Shown: positions 8,615-18,697, numbered from the stretch's first letter. The stretch: DNA of 64,000 bases from Halothiobacillaceae bacterium (GCA_028696185.1 JAQVHL010000009.1:1-64000); one strand, 5' to 3'. The notes: a model not told the origin generated them from the sequence alone. A program made the numbers and translations.

Positions 8615-9784
8615 ATGCGAGCGCTTCAAACGGAACTCGACGAACTGCGCCAGCGCGGCCTGTACCGTCAGCCACGCATCAGCGACAGCCCCCAAGGGCC
8701 GGTACAGACCGTGGATGGACAGACGCTCATCAGCTTCTGCTCCAACGACTACCTGGGCCTTGCCGCCGACCCGCGCGTGGTCGCCGCCGCGCGGCGCGGC
8801 CTGGAGCGTTATGGCGTGGGCAGCGGCGCCGCCCATCTCGTCAACGGCCACACCCGCGCCCACGCCGAGCTCGAAGAAGCCCTCGCCGAGCACACAGGCC
8901 AGGAACGCGCCCTGCTTTTCTCCACCGGCTATATGGCCAATCTGGGGCTCATCACCGCCCTGACCGGGCGGGGCGACAGCGTCTACCAGGACCGCCTGAA
9001 CCATGCTTCCCTGCTCGACGGCGCACGCCTGAGCGGCGCACGTCTGCGTCGCTACGCCCATGCCGACATCACGCACCTGCGCCGACAGCTCGAAGCAAGC
9101 ACGCCGGAATCCTCCGGGGAAAAGCTCATTGCCACCGACGGCGTGTTCAGCATGGACGGCGATCTTGCCCCCCTCCCCGCCCTGACCGAGCTCGCCCGCG
9201 AACACGGCGCCTGGCTGGTAGTGGACGACGCGCACGGCCTGGGCGTGCTGGGTGCCCAGGGCGGCGGCTCACTGGAGCACTTCGGGCTGCCTCCCGACGC
9301 CATCGGCGCGCTGGTCGGCACCCTGGGCAAGGCACTGGGCACGGCCGGCGCCTTCGTGGCCGGACGAGCCGAGCTGATCGACTATCTCATCCAGCGTGCC
9401 CGCCCCTACATCTACACCACGGCCCAGCCCCCTGCCCTGGCGCTCGCCACCCGACAGAGCCTCGCGCTCGCCCGCGAGGAACACTGGCGACGCGAGCAGC
9501 TGACCCGGCTCATCCAGCGTTTCCACGCGGCACTCCCCGCGCTGGGGCTCCCCGTTCCCACCAGCCGGACCCCCATCCAGCCCCTGATCGTGGGCGACAG
9601 CGCGCAGGCCCTGCGCCTGTCCGAGAGTCTGCGTCGGCGCGGCCTGCTGGTACCCGCCATCCGCCCGCCCACCGTCCCGGAAGGCAGTGCCCGCCTGCGC
9701 ATTACCTTCAGCGCCCTGCATACGACCGAACAACTCGACCTGCTGTTGCAGGTGCTGGGCGAAGCGCCGATGAGCAACGACTGA
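8615..9784 (+). CDS. bioF: 8-amino-7-oxononanoate synthase
   Basis: This 389-residue PLP enzyme condenses pimeloyl-ACP (or pimeloyl-CoA) with L-alanine to give 8-amino-7-oxononanoate, the first committed ring-forming step of biotin synthesis. The family signatures are [26 protein letters not shown] (Asp205, His207) and the Schiff-base Lys239 in [11 protein letters not shown]. The start at ATG 8615 gives normal length and has a GAGGACAG ribosome-binding site overlapping the preceding stop codon. It is the last gene of the bioB-PAS-MCP-bioF cluster. A strong hairpin follows at 9816-9847. Confidence 0.97.
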   Translation: MRALQTELDELRQRGLYRQPRISDSPQGPVQTVDGQTLISFCSNDYLGLAADPRVVAAARRGLERYGVGSGAAHLVNGHTRAHAELEEALAEHTGQERALLFSTGYMANLGLITALTGRGDSVYQDRLNHASLLDGARLSGARLRRYAHADITHLRRQLEASTPESSGEKLIATDGVFSMDGDLAPLPALTELAREHGAWLVVDDAHGLGVLGAQGGGSLEHFGLPPDAIGALVGTLGKALGTAGAFVAGRAELIDYLIQRARPYIYTTAQPPALALATRQSLALAREEHWRREQLTRLIQRFHAALPALGLPVPTSRTPIQPLIVGDSAQALRLSESLRRRGLLVPAIRPPTVPEGSARLRITFSALHTTEQLDLLLQVLGEAPMSND

Positions 9785-9815
9785 CCCGCCCCTGGCATAA
9801 ACCTTTCAAGAAATA

Positions 9816-9847
9816 CGGGATATGCCCTTCAAGTGAGGCATATCCCG
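9816..9847. other. Perfect 11-bp stem-loop after bioF
   Basis: CGGGATATGCC (9816-9826) pairs with GGCATATCCCG (9837-9847) around a 10-base loop, 31 bases after the bioF stop. No U-run follows on either strand, so it is not a classical terminator. It could protect the bioF mRNA 3' end or serve as a protein-binding palindrome. Confidence 0.6.
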
Positions 9848-10024
9848 CATCCACGCCGTCAAAAAACACATACAAAACAAAAAAATAAAAACGGCACAGG
9901 GCTTGCAAAATGGCGCCTCCCCCACGCCTTGCGTGGGAGGGGAGCCAACGATAAACCCATGCCGATCCGTCTTTCGCCATCCCCTGAAACCCGACGGCAT
10001 GGAAACAATAACGAGACCATCCGT
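9848..10024 (+). promoter_or_regulatory. Long leader of the TonB receptor gene with two predicted stems
   Basis: The region opens with an A-rich block (about 9860-9890) that could be an UP element or promoter. A strong hairpin with a CTT loop follows (CCCACGC/GCGTGGG with flanking C-tract/G-tract and TGGC/GCCA pairs, about 9911-9946). A second possible stem joins CATGC (9959-9963) plus CGTC with GACG plus GCATG near 9993-10001. A leader of this size before an outer-membrane receptor is often regulatory. It does not match the cobalamin, TPP or GEMM consensus that I know, so no riboswitch class is assigned. Confidence 0.4.
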
Positions 10025-12022
10025 ATGACCCATAAGCCACACAGCCCGCGCTGGATACTGCCCCTGTTTGCCTGCCTGTCCGCGTCGATTGCCCAAGGTG
10101 AACAAAACCCTTTCGATCTGGAAGAAATGGTGGTTACCGCAACACGAACCGAACAGAACATCCGTGATGTGCCTGCCGCTGTTACCCTCATTGGACGCGA
10201 GGAGATCGAGCGCTCATCCGCCGTTACCGTCGATCAACTGCTGCAGGGCGTACCCGGTGTGTATGCCGCACGCATGGACCCGTCCTCCCCCAACCGTATT
10301 GCACAGACCTATACGCGCGGCCTGCCGGGCAACAGTCGCACGCTGGTGCTGCTGGACGGTATTCCCATGAACGTGCTGTACGACGGTCAGGTGGACTGGT
10401 CACAGCTGGCCACGCAGGATGTGGAGCGGGTGGAAGTCGTGCGCGGCGCAGGCTCCGGGCTATACGGCGCCAATGCCATGGGAGGCGTCATCAATATTCT
10501 CTCGCGCGCGCCAGAGCCGGGCATCCGAACCCGCATCGGCGCGGATTATGGCAGCCTGAACAGCCGCCGCCTGAGCGCCGCCCATTCACAAAGCCATGGT
10601 TTGACGGCCTTTTCGCTATCCGCCAGCCGTTTTGAAAGTGACGGATATAACATGTGGCGACCGGATGCCAGCGTCCCGCCGGCTCACCGTGATGCCATCG
10701 GAACGGTCAAGGACAACCTCAACGCCAAGCTCGTGCAAGGCATTGACGCCAATCAGTTCCTTGAGGCCAGCCTGAGCTATCTGCGCGACGAGGCCACAGG
10801 TTTTTACAAACCGGGAGTGGACGGTTACACGCCTCAGACAAGGGAGCAATTCGTCCCCAGCCTGCGCTACACCCGCGAGGATGACAACAGCGAAACCCAG
10901 CTTGTCACCTACGCTCGCATCGGACATCAATGGGCGGACACGCTCTCCCCCGTGAATTACGCCAGCCTCTCGGAGAGAGGGGAGTATCAGGATCGCAGCC
11001 TGGGCCTCAACGCCCAGCATTCCCGCCACATCGGCGCAGGACAACGCCTGACCCTGGGACTTGACTACCTCAACGGCGAAATCGACAACCATTACAGTTA
11101 CCCCGGCACCCCAAGACTTCGCGAAACCCTGGGGGATTTGCAACGTTACGGCCTGTTTGCTCAGGATGAAATCGCGCTGGGCACCGATTGGCGCCTCAAT
11201 ATCGCCGGACGTTACGATCACTGGAAAACCGGCGGCAACCAGACGGACACCGGTACCGGCCAACCGAACAGCAATTACAAAAGCCGCTCCGACGGCCAGT
11301 TCTCCCCCAAGCTCGGCCTGCTCTACAAAGCAACGGATAATCTGAACCTGCGCGTTTCCGCCGGTCAGGCTTTCAACCTGCCCGACATGTTCAATCTTTA
11401 CGCGAACACCAAACGTGGCGCCACGACCTACTGGGCCAACCCCGAGCTTGAGCCCGAGAAAGTCAACGCCTACGACATCGGCATCGACTACTACTTCGGT
11501 CAGGACGGCTACGTGAAACTGACCGCTTACCGCAACGACGCGACCGATCTCATCTACTCCGTACAACGCGACGCAAGCAATGTCGACAAACGCAATGTCG
11601 GTGCCGTGAAAACCGAAGGCCTGGAATTCGAAGCACGCTACCGGGCCTACAGGAACCTCCTGCTCAGTGCCAGCTACACGCTGAACAACTCGGTTATTGT
11701 CGAAAACGAAAACAACCGCAAACTCGAAGGCAAGCAGCTGGTCAATGTGCCACGCCACCAAGCCCATCTGCGAGCGGACTGGTTCCTGTCGCCGGCACGC
11801 CTGTACCTCACCGTCAATCATGTCGGCGACCGCTACGGCAACGACGCGAACACCACGACCTACCGGGCATACACTACGGTCGACCTGGGTGGGGCTTATG
11901 CCTTTACCCAGGCAGTCGAAGCCCGGCTCACCTTCGCCAACCTGACCAACGAAAAATACGAAGGCATCGGCTACATCGCACCGGGAGCGACCGTCACCGC
12001 CAGCCTCCAGGCCCGCTTCTGA
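10025..12022 (+). CDS. TonB-dependent outer-membrane receptor
   Basis: This 665-residue receptor has a signal peptide (WILPLFACLSASIAQG), a TonB box-like EEMVVTATRTEQ and a plug domain (DVPAAVTLIGREEIE..., LLDGIPMNVLYDGQVDW, VERVEVVRGAGSGLYGANAMGGVINI). A 22-strand barrel ends in an aromatic terminus (SLQARF). It would import a scarce ligand across the outer membrane with energy from TonB-ExbBD. The start at ATG 10025 is chosen because it places the signal peptide at the N-terminus; the open frame runs further upstream but through the structured leader. No Fur box is evident upstream and the substrate is unknown. The leader suggests RNA-level control. Confidence 0.92.
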   Translation: MTHKPHSPRWILPLFACLSASIAQGEQNPFDLEEMVVTATRTEQNIRDVPAAVTLIGREEIERSSAVTVDQLLQGVPGVYAARMDPSSPNRIAQTYTRGLPGNSRTLVLLDGIPMNVLYDGQVDWSQLATQDVERVEVVRGAGSGLYGANAMGGVINILSRAPEPGIRTRIGADYGSLNSRRLSAAHSQSHGLTAFSLSASRFESDGYNMWRPDASVPPAHRDAIGTVKDNLNAKLVQGIDANQFLEASLSYLRDEATGFYKPGVDGYTPQTREQFVPSLRYTREDDNSETQLVTYARIGHQWADTLSPVNYASLSERGEYQDRSLGLNAQHSRHIGAGQRLTLGLDYLNGEIDNHYSYPGTPRLRETLGDLQRYGLFAQDEIALGTDWRLNIAGRYDHWKTGGNQTDTGTGQPNSNYKSRSDGQFSPKLGLLYKATDNLNLRVSAGQAFNLPDMFNLYANTKRGATTYWANPELEPEKVNAYDIGIDYYFGQDGYVKLTAYRNDATDLIYSVQRDASNVDKRNVGAVKTEGLEFEARYRAYRNLLLSASYTLNNSVIVENENNRKLEGKQLVNVPRHQAHLRADWFLSPARLYLTVNHVGDRYGNDANTTTYRAYTTVDLGGAYAFTQAVEARLTFANLTNEKYEGIGYIAPGATVTASLQARF

Positions 12023-12122
12023 GCCACGCGCTTTGACTGGAAAAGCGCACGACTTTGTGGCACAAGGAAACCATCAGGCGCGGCAAGGCCGCGCCATTCA
12101 GCCTGAAAACGGAGAAACATCC

Positions 12123-12770
12123 ATGCAGCGATTTCTGATTGGCGGCGTCTGTGCCGCACTCATTGCCGGGTGCGCAGGCAACCCTTACACGACCGGCGAG
12201 CACCAGAACACGGCTCGCGGTGCCACCATCGGCGCGGCTGGCGGAGCGGTGCTGGGCAACGTCATCGCCGGCGAAGGCCGGCGCACGGAAGGGGCGCTGG
12301 TCGGTGCGGCTGTCGGCGCGCTCGCGGGCGGCCTCATCGGACGACAGATGGATCAACAGGAAGCCGAACTGCGGCGTCAGATGGAAAATACCGGTGTCGG
12401 CGTGGAGCGGCAGGGCGAGTCCATCCGCCTGCGCGCACCGGAAGCGATCACCTTCGATACCGGCAAGGCCGTAATTCGACCGGGTTTTCGGCATGTACTG
12501 GACGATCTGGCCTATAGCCTGCGCCAGTACCCCAACACCACCATCCAGATCGAAGGACACACCGACAGCGTGGGCAGCGCGGAATCGAACCAGCGCCTGT
12601 CCGAAAACCGCGCCCAAAGCGTGCGCAGCTACCTCATCCAGGCCGGTGTCCCGGCCAGCCGCCTGGTCGCCATCGGTTATGGCAAAAGCCGCCCCATCGC
12701 CGACAACGGCACGGCGGACGGCCGCGCCATGAACCGGCGTGTCGAGATTCTGATCCTCCCCAACGAATGA
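12123..12770 (+). CDS. OmpA-family lipoprotein (YiaD-like)
   Basis: This 215-residue lipoprotein has a signal peptide ending in the lipobox LIAGC (Cys about 17). A Gly-zipper membrane-active segment follows (ATIGAAGGAVLGNVIAGEG..., AAVGALAGGLIG), then an OmpA C-like peptidoglycan-binding domain with ITFDTGKAVIRPGF, EGHTDSVGSAESNQRLSENRA and GYGKSRPIADN. It would anchor the outer membrane to peptidoglycan or stabilise envelope complexes. The start at ATG 12123 follows an AACGGAGAAA ribosome-binding site. A GC-rich inverted repeat (GGCGCGGC-AA-GGCCGCGCC, about 12079) lies in the 100-base gap after the TonB receptor gene. Confidence 0.9.
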   Translation: MQRFLIGGVCAALIAGCAGNPYTTGEHQNTARGATIGAAGGAVLGNVIAGEGRRTEGALVGAAVGALAGGLIGRQMDQQEAELRRQMENTGVGVERQGESIRLRAPEAITFDTGKAVIRPGFRHVLDDLAYSLRQYPNTTIQIEGHTDSVGSAESNQRLSENRAQSVRSYLIQAGVPASRLVAIGYGKSRPIADNGTADGRAMNRRVEILILPNE

Positions 12771-12787
12771 TCCGCTGTGACTTTTTT

Positions 12788-12816
12788 CGCGCGCGAGCAT
12801 GCTATGCTCGCGCGCG
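12788..12816 (+). promoter_or_regulatory. Perfect 13-bp hairpin abutting a ribosome-binding site
   Basis: CGCGCGCGAGCAT pairs with ATGCTCGCGCGCG around a three-base GCT loop. The 3' arm ends directly against the GGAGG ribosome-binding site (about 12816-12820) of the gene at 12829. Six T's precede the hairpin on the plus strand, so it is not a forward terminator. Its position suggests translational control or an RNA-stability element. Confidence 0.6.
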
Positions 12817-12828
12817 GAGGCACGTGAC

Positions 12829-13188
12829 ATGATTCGAAACGGTAGCGACGTCGCCGCTTTTCTGGCGGATATATTAGTGGAAGGCGCGAGAGTACAGGGC
12901 GGCCCGCGAGCCTTGGCGCGCGCGCTGGTTCTCGCCATGGCCGATCTTTCCGAGCGCGGCTTCTGCCCCTTTGACCTGCGTGCTTTTGTCCATTACGCGA
13001 GTTTCGAGAACTGCGTGGCCCTGGCCACCCACCCCAATCTCGGCCATGAAGCACGCGAAGCCATGGGGTCCTATCTTTCCCGCCTGGGCTACGACTTCAA
13101 ACGCCCCATCGATGAGCAATCCGAGAAGACCCGCCAGCACAACTACATGTTCAACGCGCTGAAGCCGTTCCTCGAACGCCGCGCCTGA
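12829..13188 (+). CDS. Conserved-looking hypothetical protein, 119 aa
   Basis: This 119-residue soluble, largely helical protein has no signal peptide. Features include RALARALVLAMADLSERGFCPFDLRAFVHYASFENCVALA and a C-terminal YMFNALKPFLERR. I do not recognise the family. The ATG at 12829 is preferred over the ATG at 12799 because GGAGG sits eight bases upstream of it, and because the earlier ATG would lie inside the perfect hairpin at 12788-12816. It is convergent with radC, only 39 bases away. Confidence 0.7.
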   Translation: MIRNGSDVAAFLADILVEGARVQGGPRALARALVLAMADLSERGFCPFDLRAFVHYASFENCVALATHPNLGHEAREAMGSYLSRLGYDFKRPIDEQSEKTRQHNYMFNALKPFLERRA

Positions 13189-13227
13189 GCCCCCCGGTCT
13201 TCCCCGTTCAGACAGAACCTCAAGACG

Positions 13228-13902
13228 TTAAAGCACGCCCCGCTCGGCAAGCGACACCATCTGCCCGTCCCCCACCACCAGATGATCGAGCACGCGCACA
13301 TCGATCAAGGCCAGGGCATCACGCAGGCGCCGAGTAATGGCGTGATCGGCGGCGCTGGGCTCGGCCACGCCGGAGGGATGATTATGGGCAAAAATCAGCG
13401 CGGCGGCGTTGTGATGCAGACACCGCCGCACAACTTCGCGAGGGTGCACGCTGGCGCCGTCGATAGTGCCCTGGAACAGCTCCTCGAAGGCGATGACCCG
13501 ATGCCGGTTGTCCAGGAACAGCGCGCAGAAGACTTCCTGGGGGCGGCTGCGCAGATGGGCACTGAGATAACGCCGCGTAGCGTCGGGGGACTCCAGGACA
13601 TCGCCACGCGCGAGGGTTTCATGCAAATGGCGCCGCGCCATTTCCATGACCGCCTGCAGCTGGGCGTACTTGGCATCCCCCAGGCCCAGACCGCGGGCGA
13701 AGCGCTTGCGATCCGCCTCCAGTAGCGGACGCAACCCTCCAAACTCGCCCAAGAGCTCACGCGCCAGATCCACAGCCGTTTTGCCCGCCACGCCGGTACG
13801 CAGGAAGATAGCCAGAAGCTCGGCATCGGAAAGCACCGCCGGCCCCTGCTTGAGCAGGCGCTCGCGCGGACGTTCGTCCTCCGGCCAGTCGGTGATGGCC
13901 AT
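13228..13902 (-). CDS. radC: RadC-family JAB/MPN domain protein
   Basis: This 224-residue protein has an N-terminal UPF0758 helix-hairpin-helix-like region ([27 protein letters not shown]) and a C-terminal JAB1/MPN metalloprotease fold. The zinc-site signature is [18 protein letters not shown] (HxHP...S...D) and the upstream Glu lies in [14 protein letters not shown]. The historical link to recombination repair is doubtful and the true substrate is unknown. The start at ATG 13902 is strongly supported by AAGGAGGAAT upstream. It is divergent from coaBC with 83 bases between starts, a pairing common in gammaproteobacteria. Confidence 0.93.
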   Translation of the reverse strand: MAITDWPEDERPRERLLKQGPAVLSDAELLAIFLRTGVAGKTAVDLARELLGEFGGLRPLLEADRKRFARGLGLGDAKYAQLQAVMEMARRHLHETLARGDVLESPDATRRYLSAHLRSRPQEVFCALFLDNRHRVIAFEELFQGTIDGASVHPREVVRRCLHHNAAALIFAHNHPSGVAEPSAADHAITRRLRDALALIDVRVLDHLVVGDGQMVSLAERGVL

Positions 13903-13985
13903 TGCAAATTCCTCCTTGAATTCAACGCAAAACCAATGTGCCCCTTTGTTGCGTTTCTGGCAAGCACACTGGTAAATTCCTGCGC

Positions 13986-15221
13986 ATGAACACACCCACG
14001 CTTCCCCCTACCGCCGCCGCCCTGAGCGGCCGGCACGTTCTTGTCGGCATTACCGGCGGCATTGCCGCCTACAAGTCCGCCGATCTCGTGCGCCGTCTGC
14101 GCGAAGCCGGCGCGCAGGTGCGCGTGGCGATGACGGAAGCCGCCATCGCCTTTGTTTCCCCACTGACCTTCCAGGCCCTGTCCGGCGCACCAGTACGCCA
14201 CACGCTGATCGATGCCGATGCCGAAGCCGGCATGGGCCATATCGAACTGGCGCGCTGGGCGGACGCGATCCTGGTGGCACCGGCCTCAGCGGATTTCATG
14301 GCACGGCTCGCGGGCGGGCTGGCGGACGACCTCCTGAGCACCCTGTGCCTGGCCAGCGAGGCCCCCCTGTGCCTGGCGCCAGCAATGAACCGGGTGATGT
14401 GGAAGCACCCGGCCACGCAGGACAACGCGCAGCGGCTTGCCGCACGCGGCGTGCATCTGTTTGGTCCCGCCAGCGGCGCACAAGCCTGTGGGGAAACCGG
14501 CGCGGGCCGAATGCTCGAACCCATGCAACTGGTCGATGCGCTGGGACAGGTGTTTGCATCGGAGCGGCTGGCCGGACGGCAGGTGCTGATTACCGCCGGC
14601 CCCACACGCGAGGCCCTGGACCCGGTGCGTTATATCTCCAATCGAAGCTCGGGGCGCATGGGCTATGCCGTGGCGGAAGCGGCCCGCGCGGCCGGAGCCC
14701 GCGTCGTACTCGTCAGCGGCCCCACCGCACTGCCCGCCCCGGCCGGCGTGGAGCGGATCCGGGTGGAAAGCGCGCAGCAGATGCATCGCGCGGTCTTCGA
14801 CAGGGTCGCCTCCTGCGAGATCTTCATCGCCACGGCGGCCGTGGCCGATTACCGTCCGGCCCACCCGGCTGAACAGAAGATCAAGAAACACGCGGATCGT
14901 CTGTCCATTGAATTGATCCGCAATCCGGACATCCTGGCCGAGGTGGCCGCCCTGCCCAAAGGCCCGTTTACCGTTGGTTTTGCGGCGGAAACCGAAGAGC
15001 TGGAGCGCCACGCCCGCGAAAAGCGCAAACGCAAGGGCGTGGATCTGATCGCCGCCAATCAGGTCGGCAATGGACTGGGGTTCGATCGCGAAGACAATGC
15101 ACTCGTCGTCTACGGAGAACATGACGTCTGGGACCTGGGGACGGCCGACAAACGCGAGCTGGCGCGGCGGCTCATCGAGCGGATTGCCGATGCGCTGGAA
15201 AAACGGGGGACCGCCCCATGA
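13986..15221 (+). CDS. coaBC: Bifunctional phosphopantothenoylcysteine decarboxylase/phosphopantothenate-cysteine ligase
   Basis: This 411-residue enzyme (Dfp) makes 4'-phosphopantetheine for coenzyme A. The N-terminal FMN-dependent CoaC half shows [15 protein letters not shown], the active-site His in [19 protein letters not shown] and the substrate-recognition clamp [10 protein letters not shown]. The C-terminal CoaB half shows [20 protein letters not shown], the KIKKH motif and NPDIL. The start at ATG 13986 gives normal family length. The next gene starts inside its stop codon (ATGA). Confidence 0.97.
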   Translation: MNTPTLPPTAAALSGRHVLVGITGGIAAYKSADLVRRLREAGAQVRVAMTEAAIAFVSPLTFQALSGAPVRHTLIDADAEAGMGHIELARWADAILVAPASADFMARLAGGLADDLLSTLCLASEAPLCLAPAMNRVMWKHPATQDNAQRLAARGVHLFGPASGAQACGETGAGRMLEPMQLVDALGQVFASERLAGRQVLITAGPTREALDPVRYISNRSSGRMGYAVAEAARAAGARVVLVSGPTALPAPAGVERIRVESAQQMHRAVFDRVASCEIFIATAAVADYRPAHPAEQKIKKHADRLSIELIRNPDILAEVAALPKGPFTVGFAAETEELERHAREKRKRKGVDLIAANQVGNGLGFDREDNALVVYGEHDVWDLGTADKRELARRLIERIADALEKRGTAP

Positions 15222-16072
15222 CGGACATCGCCCCCCTGCTGGCACGCCTCGAACAGTTCCTGGAGCGCGCCGAACGCCTGCTGCCCGGCCCGCGCCGGAC
15301 GCTGGAGCCCACCGTGCGCGCCTGGCGCTGGCAAAAGGCTGAAGGCCCGCTGCCGATCACCCGTCCGGCACGGATCGCGCTCGATGAGCTGCTGCACCTT
15401 GCGCGCCAGCGTGAAATCCTTGAGCGCAACACCCTCCAGTTCGTGCGCGGCCTGCCCGCCAACAACGCCCTGCTATGGGGCGCGCGCGGCACCGGCAAGT
15501 CCTCGCTGGTCAAGGCCCTGTTCGCCCGCTACGCCAACGACGGACTGCGCGTGATCGAGGCCGACCGCGAGGCGCTGGTCGAGCTGCCACACATCGCCGA
15601 TGCCGTGGAAGGTCGCCCGGAACGCTTCATTGTCTTTGCCGACGATCTGTCCTTCGAAGCCGACGACCCAAGCTACAAGGCCCTCAAGGCCCTGCTCGAC
15701 GGATCGCTCGCCGCCGCCCCGGAAAATCTCTTGATCTACGCCACCTCCAACCGGCGCCACCTGATGCCCGAATTCATGCGCGAGAACCTCGAAACGCGCC
15801 TCGTCGATGGCGAAATCCACCAGGGCGACGCGGTGGAGGAAAAAATCTCCCTGTCCGAACGCTTCGGCCTGTGGGTGTCCTTCCACCCATTCACCCAGGA
15901 TCAGTACCTCGACGTGGTGCGCCACCACCTGCACGCCCTGGGGGTGGCCGCATGGGACGAGGCCCGCGCGCTGGAAGCCGTGCGCTACGCCCAGGGGCGC
16001 GGCTCGCGCAGCGGACGTGTCGCCGCCCAGTTCGCCCGCGACCTCGCCGGCCGCCTGCGCCTGACGACCTGA
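15218..16072 (+). CDS. DUF815-family AAA+ ATPase
   Basis: This 284-residue ATPase shows Walker [10 protein letters not shown] (88-96), Walker [12 protein letters not shown] and a sensor-like Asn/Arg segment ([15 protein letters not shown]). These features and the length match the DUF815 (YwoF-like) group, whose cellular job is not established. It overlaps coaBC by four bases and is followed 11 bases later by the pseudouridine synthase gene, so it is likely co-expressed with both. It has no membrane segment or signal. Closely related ATPases act as chaperone-type loaders, but nothing here identifies a client. Confidence 0.88.
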   Translation: MTDIAPLLARLEQFLERAERLLPGPRRTLEPTVRAWRWQKAEGPLPITRPARIALDELLHLARQREILERNTLQFVRGLPANNALLWGARGTGKSSLVKALFARYANDGLRVIEADREALVELPHIADAVEGRPERFIVFADDLSFEADDPSYKALKALLDGSLAAAPENLLIYATSNRRHLMPEFMRENLETRLVDGEIHQGDAVEEKISLSERFGLWVSFHPFTQDQYLDVVRHHLHALGVAAWDEARALEAVRYAQGRGSRSGRVAAQFARDLAGRLRLTT

Positions 16073-16083
16073 AGGCCCGCCGC

Positions 16084-16701
16084 ATGGCCCGGTTGATCCT
16101 GCTCAACAAACCCTTTGACGTACTCTGCCAGTTCACCGACGGCGAAGGGCGTCGCACCCTGGCCGACTTCGTCCCCCTCCCCGACGTCTACCCGGCCGGG
16201 CGGCTGGATCGCGACAGCGAAGGACTGGTCCTGCTTACCGACAATGGCGCCCTGCAGGCACGCATCGCCGACCCGCGCCACAAGCTGCCCAAGACCTATC
16301 TCGTCCAGGTCGAAGGGCAGATCGACGACGCGGCGCTCGCCGCGCTTGCACGGGGCGTCCCCCTGAACGATGGCCCGACCCGCCCGGCCCAGGCCCGCGC
16401 GGTCGCCGAACCCGAGGATCTGTGGCCACGCGAGCCGCCAGTGCGCTTTCGCCGCCACATCCCCACCTCCTGGCTGGAGCTGACCCTGCGCGAGGGCCGC
16501 AACCGGCAAGTGCGCCGCATGACCGCCGCCGTCGGCTTCCCCACCCTGCGCCTCATTCGCCTCGCCGTCGGCCCCTGGGGCCTCGACGCACTGGCGCCCG
16601 GACAATGGCGGATGATCGAGGTCAGCGCGCCGCCCCCGGCGCCGGAGCGCCCGCCTCGAACAGAGCGCGCCCGTAAGGCCCCGCGTTCACAAGCACATTA
16701 A
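16084..16701 (+). CDS. rluE: RluE-type 23S rRNA pseudouridine synthase
   Basis: This 205-residue protein belongs to the RsuA/RluB/E/F family but lacks the N-terminal S4 domain, as RluE does. It contains [12 protein letters not shown], the catalytic Asp motif [23 protein letters not shown] and [16 protein letters not shown]. RluE isomerises U2457 of E. coli 23S rRNA; this target is assigned by similarity. The last 30 residues are Pro/Arg-rich and probably disordered. It is the final gene of the coaBC-DUF815-rluE run and ends near a short bidirectional terminator. Confidence 0.9.
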   Translation: MARLILLNKPFDVLCQFTDGEGRRTLADFVPLPDVYPAGRLDRDSEGLVLLTDNGALQARIADPRHKLPKTYLVQVEGQIDDAALAALARGVPLNDGPTRPAQARAVAEPEDLWPREPPVRFRRHIPTSWLELTLREGRNRQVRRMTAAVGFPTLRLIRLAVGPWGLDALAPGQWRMIEVSAPPPAPERPPRTERARKAPRSQAH

Positions 16702-16724
16702 ACCCGACGGGGTAGGCCGGGTTT
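16700..16724. terminator. Probable bidirectional terminator
   Basis: AAACCCG pairs with CGGGTTT across an 11-base loop between the convergent rluE and cyclase genes. The A/T tails give short U-runs in both directions, but the stem is only seven base pairs. Confidence 0.45.
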
Positions 16725-16771
16725 GTCAATCCGGCGCAGGGGCAGCTTGGCCCCTCTTGACGGCGGGAAAT

Positions 16772-18697
16772 TCAGGGGACGCGCTCATCCTCATCCAGCT
16801 CGGGAAACGGCGCATCCATTCCATCGCGGGCCTCGCAGGGGATGATTTCCACCCGGTTGCGCCCGCGGCGCTTGGCCTCATATAGCGCCTTGTCCGCCAG
16901 ATTAATCAGCGTGCGCGTCAAATTGACAGACGCATGGAAAGCTCTCAGCGGCCCGCCACAGACACCGATGCTCACCGTGATAGTGAAGGCCGGCGAATCC
17001 GGGCAACGTACCGCCTGCCGCGCGATCAGACCACGCAGGCGCTCCGCCACCTGTGCCCCCTCCATCGCGCCGATGCCGGGCAGGATGATGACAAACTCCT
17101 CCCCGCCGAAGCGGGCCAGCACATCGACATCGCGCAGACTGCTGCGCAGGGTTTGGGCAATCATGCGCAGCACCTGATCACCGCAATCATGACCATAGGT
17201 ATCGTTGACGCGCTTGAAAAAATCCACGTCGAGCATCATGACGGTCAACAGCCCCTTCTCACGCCGGGTCTGCTGGAACAGGCGTGGCGCCTGCTCCAGC
17301 AGGGCGTGACGGTTACCAATGCCGGTCAGCGCATCCGTCGTGGCCAGACGGACGAGGTCATCCTCACGCGCCTTTGCGGCAGTGATGTCCTTGAACGAGG
17401 TGAGCAGGGCTTCCTCGCCATCCGCTTCTGTCAGTGCAGATGAAAGCTGCAACCACATGGGCTCGCCATTTTCCAGGCGGAACACCCCCTCGGCATTGCT
17501 GACCACACCCTCCGCACGCACCCGTCGCAGAAAGGCATCGCGCTGGGTGAGGTCGGCCCAGAAATCCAGCGTACCCATGCGAGTCAGGGCCGGCACACCC
17601 AAACCAAACACCTCGGCAGCCGCCGGATTGGCCAGCAGGATGGCGCCATCACGCACCCGTGTCAGAACGAGCGGTGTGGGGATGGTGGCAATGATGTGTT
17701 GCAGACGCTGCTCACTGGCCTTGAGGCGATTGCGGCTGCGCAACACTTCGGCAGTACGGTCGGCTACCCGGCGCTCCAGGGTACGGTTGGCCGCACGCGC
17801 CGCATCAAAGGCGCGGCACATTTCCAGATTGAGCGCACCGACCAGCAAACCGGCGCCTCCCAGGGAAATGGCTATCGTCAGCAGGCTCGTGATGGGCGAC
17901 AACAGATCAAAGCCCACGAACGGCCCTTGACCGACCAGGGTCCAGCCCAAAGCCATCGACAGCAGCAATAAAAGCAGGGACAGCGTGTCCCTGGGGTGGT
18001 AACGCACCGCCAGCCAGGCGAAAGGCATGAGCAGGAACACCAGTACGCCGAACCAGCGCAGACCATTGCGGTCCGGCAGCCACAGCATCGCCAGTACGCC
18101 CAGTACGATCAGGCTCATGATGATCAAATGCTCGGAAGGCGCCCGTTCGGAAAGCTCACCCCGTGCATCCCGCCACCAGTACCAGAGCACCGGTGCCAGA
18201 ACCATGCTGCTGGCCATGGCATCGGTCAGCCGGGTAAGCAACAGGACGTCCCAGGGCTCCGCCACACTTCCGACAAACACGCGCACGCCCACGTCCCAGA
18301 CCGCCGCGAGCAGCCCGCCCACCCCCACCATGCCCACCATGAATGCCGCCACGCCACGCAGGCTGTCGAGCAAGGCCGACAGGTTAAAGCCCAAACCGAC
18401 GAGGACATGACGCATGAGCAAAGGGACCAGGACATTGCCCATCGCCAGCAGCAAGGCGAGAAGCGATGCATCTCCTGCCAGCGTGTGCGCGCCGAAGGCC
18501 CCCAGGAACACCCCCGGCATCCAGGCCCAGCCACCGGCCAGTGCCGCGAACACACCGATACCGGTGGAAGGCCAGAAAGCTGGCGGCCCCGGCAGGAACC
18601 CCGCCACGGCAAAAACCAGCCCCACATATCCCAGGCCGACAAGAACATTCCCTCCCAGCCCGTAGGCCCAGGAGCGCGGTTCATCGACCTGATTCAT
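16772..18697 (-). CDS. MASE1-PAS-GGDEF diguanylate cyclase
   Basis: This 641-residue membrane protein starts with eight or so hydrophobic helices of MASE1 type (residues about 10-300, e.g. FWPSTGIGVFAALAGG). A short coiled coil follows (ALNLEMCRAFDAARAANRTLERRVADRTAEV), then a PAS domain with a PAC-like segment, then a GGDEF domain. The active site reads RFGGEEF, and the RDVD inhibitory-site motif lies exactly five residues before it, so an active, product-inhibited cyclase making c-di-GMP from two GTP is predicted. The start at 18697 (MNQVDEPRSW) removes a charged N-terminal stretch that an earlier in-frame start would add. A second enzyme of the same design lies at 26592-28811. Confidence 0.9.
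   Translation of the reverse strand: MNQVDEPRSWAYGLGGNVLVGLGYVGLVFAVAGFLPGPPAFWPSTGIGVFAALAGGWAWMPGVFLGAFGAHTLAGDASLLALLLAMGNVLVPLLMRHVLVGLGFNLSALLDSLRGVAAFMVGMVGVGGLLAAVWDVGVRVFVGSVAEPWDVLLLTRLTDAMASSMVLAPVLWYWWRDARGELSERAPSEHLIIMSLIVLGVLAMLWLPDRNGLRWFGVLVFLLMPFAWLAVRYHPRDTLSLLLLLLSMALGWTLVGQGPFVGFDLLSPITSLLTIAISLGGAGLLVGALNLEMCRAFDAARAANRTLERRVADRTAEVLRSRNRLKASEQRLQHIIATIPTPLVLTRVRDGAILLANPAAAEVFGLGVPALTRMGTLDFWADLTQRDAFLRRVRAEGVVSNAEGVFRLENGEPMWLQLSSALTEADGEEALLTSFKDITAAKAREDDLVRLATTDALTGIGNRHALLEQAPRLFQQTRREKGLLTVMMLDVDFFKRVNDTYGHDCGDQVLRMIAQTLRSSLRDVDVLARFGGEEFVIILPGIGAMEGAQVAERLRGLIARQAVRCPDSPAFTITVSIGVCGGPLRAFHASVNLTRTLINLADKALYEAKRRGRNRVEIIPCEARDGMDAPFPELDEDERVP

Noticed and set aside
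10616..11821. 401-codon frame antisense to the first TonB receptor
   Set aside because: It is a shadow frame of a GC-rich gene with strong motifs on the plus strand; it has no start signal or family match.
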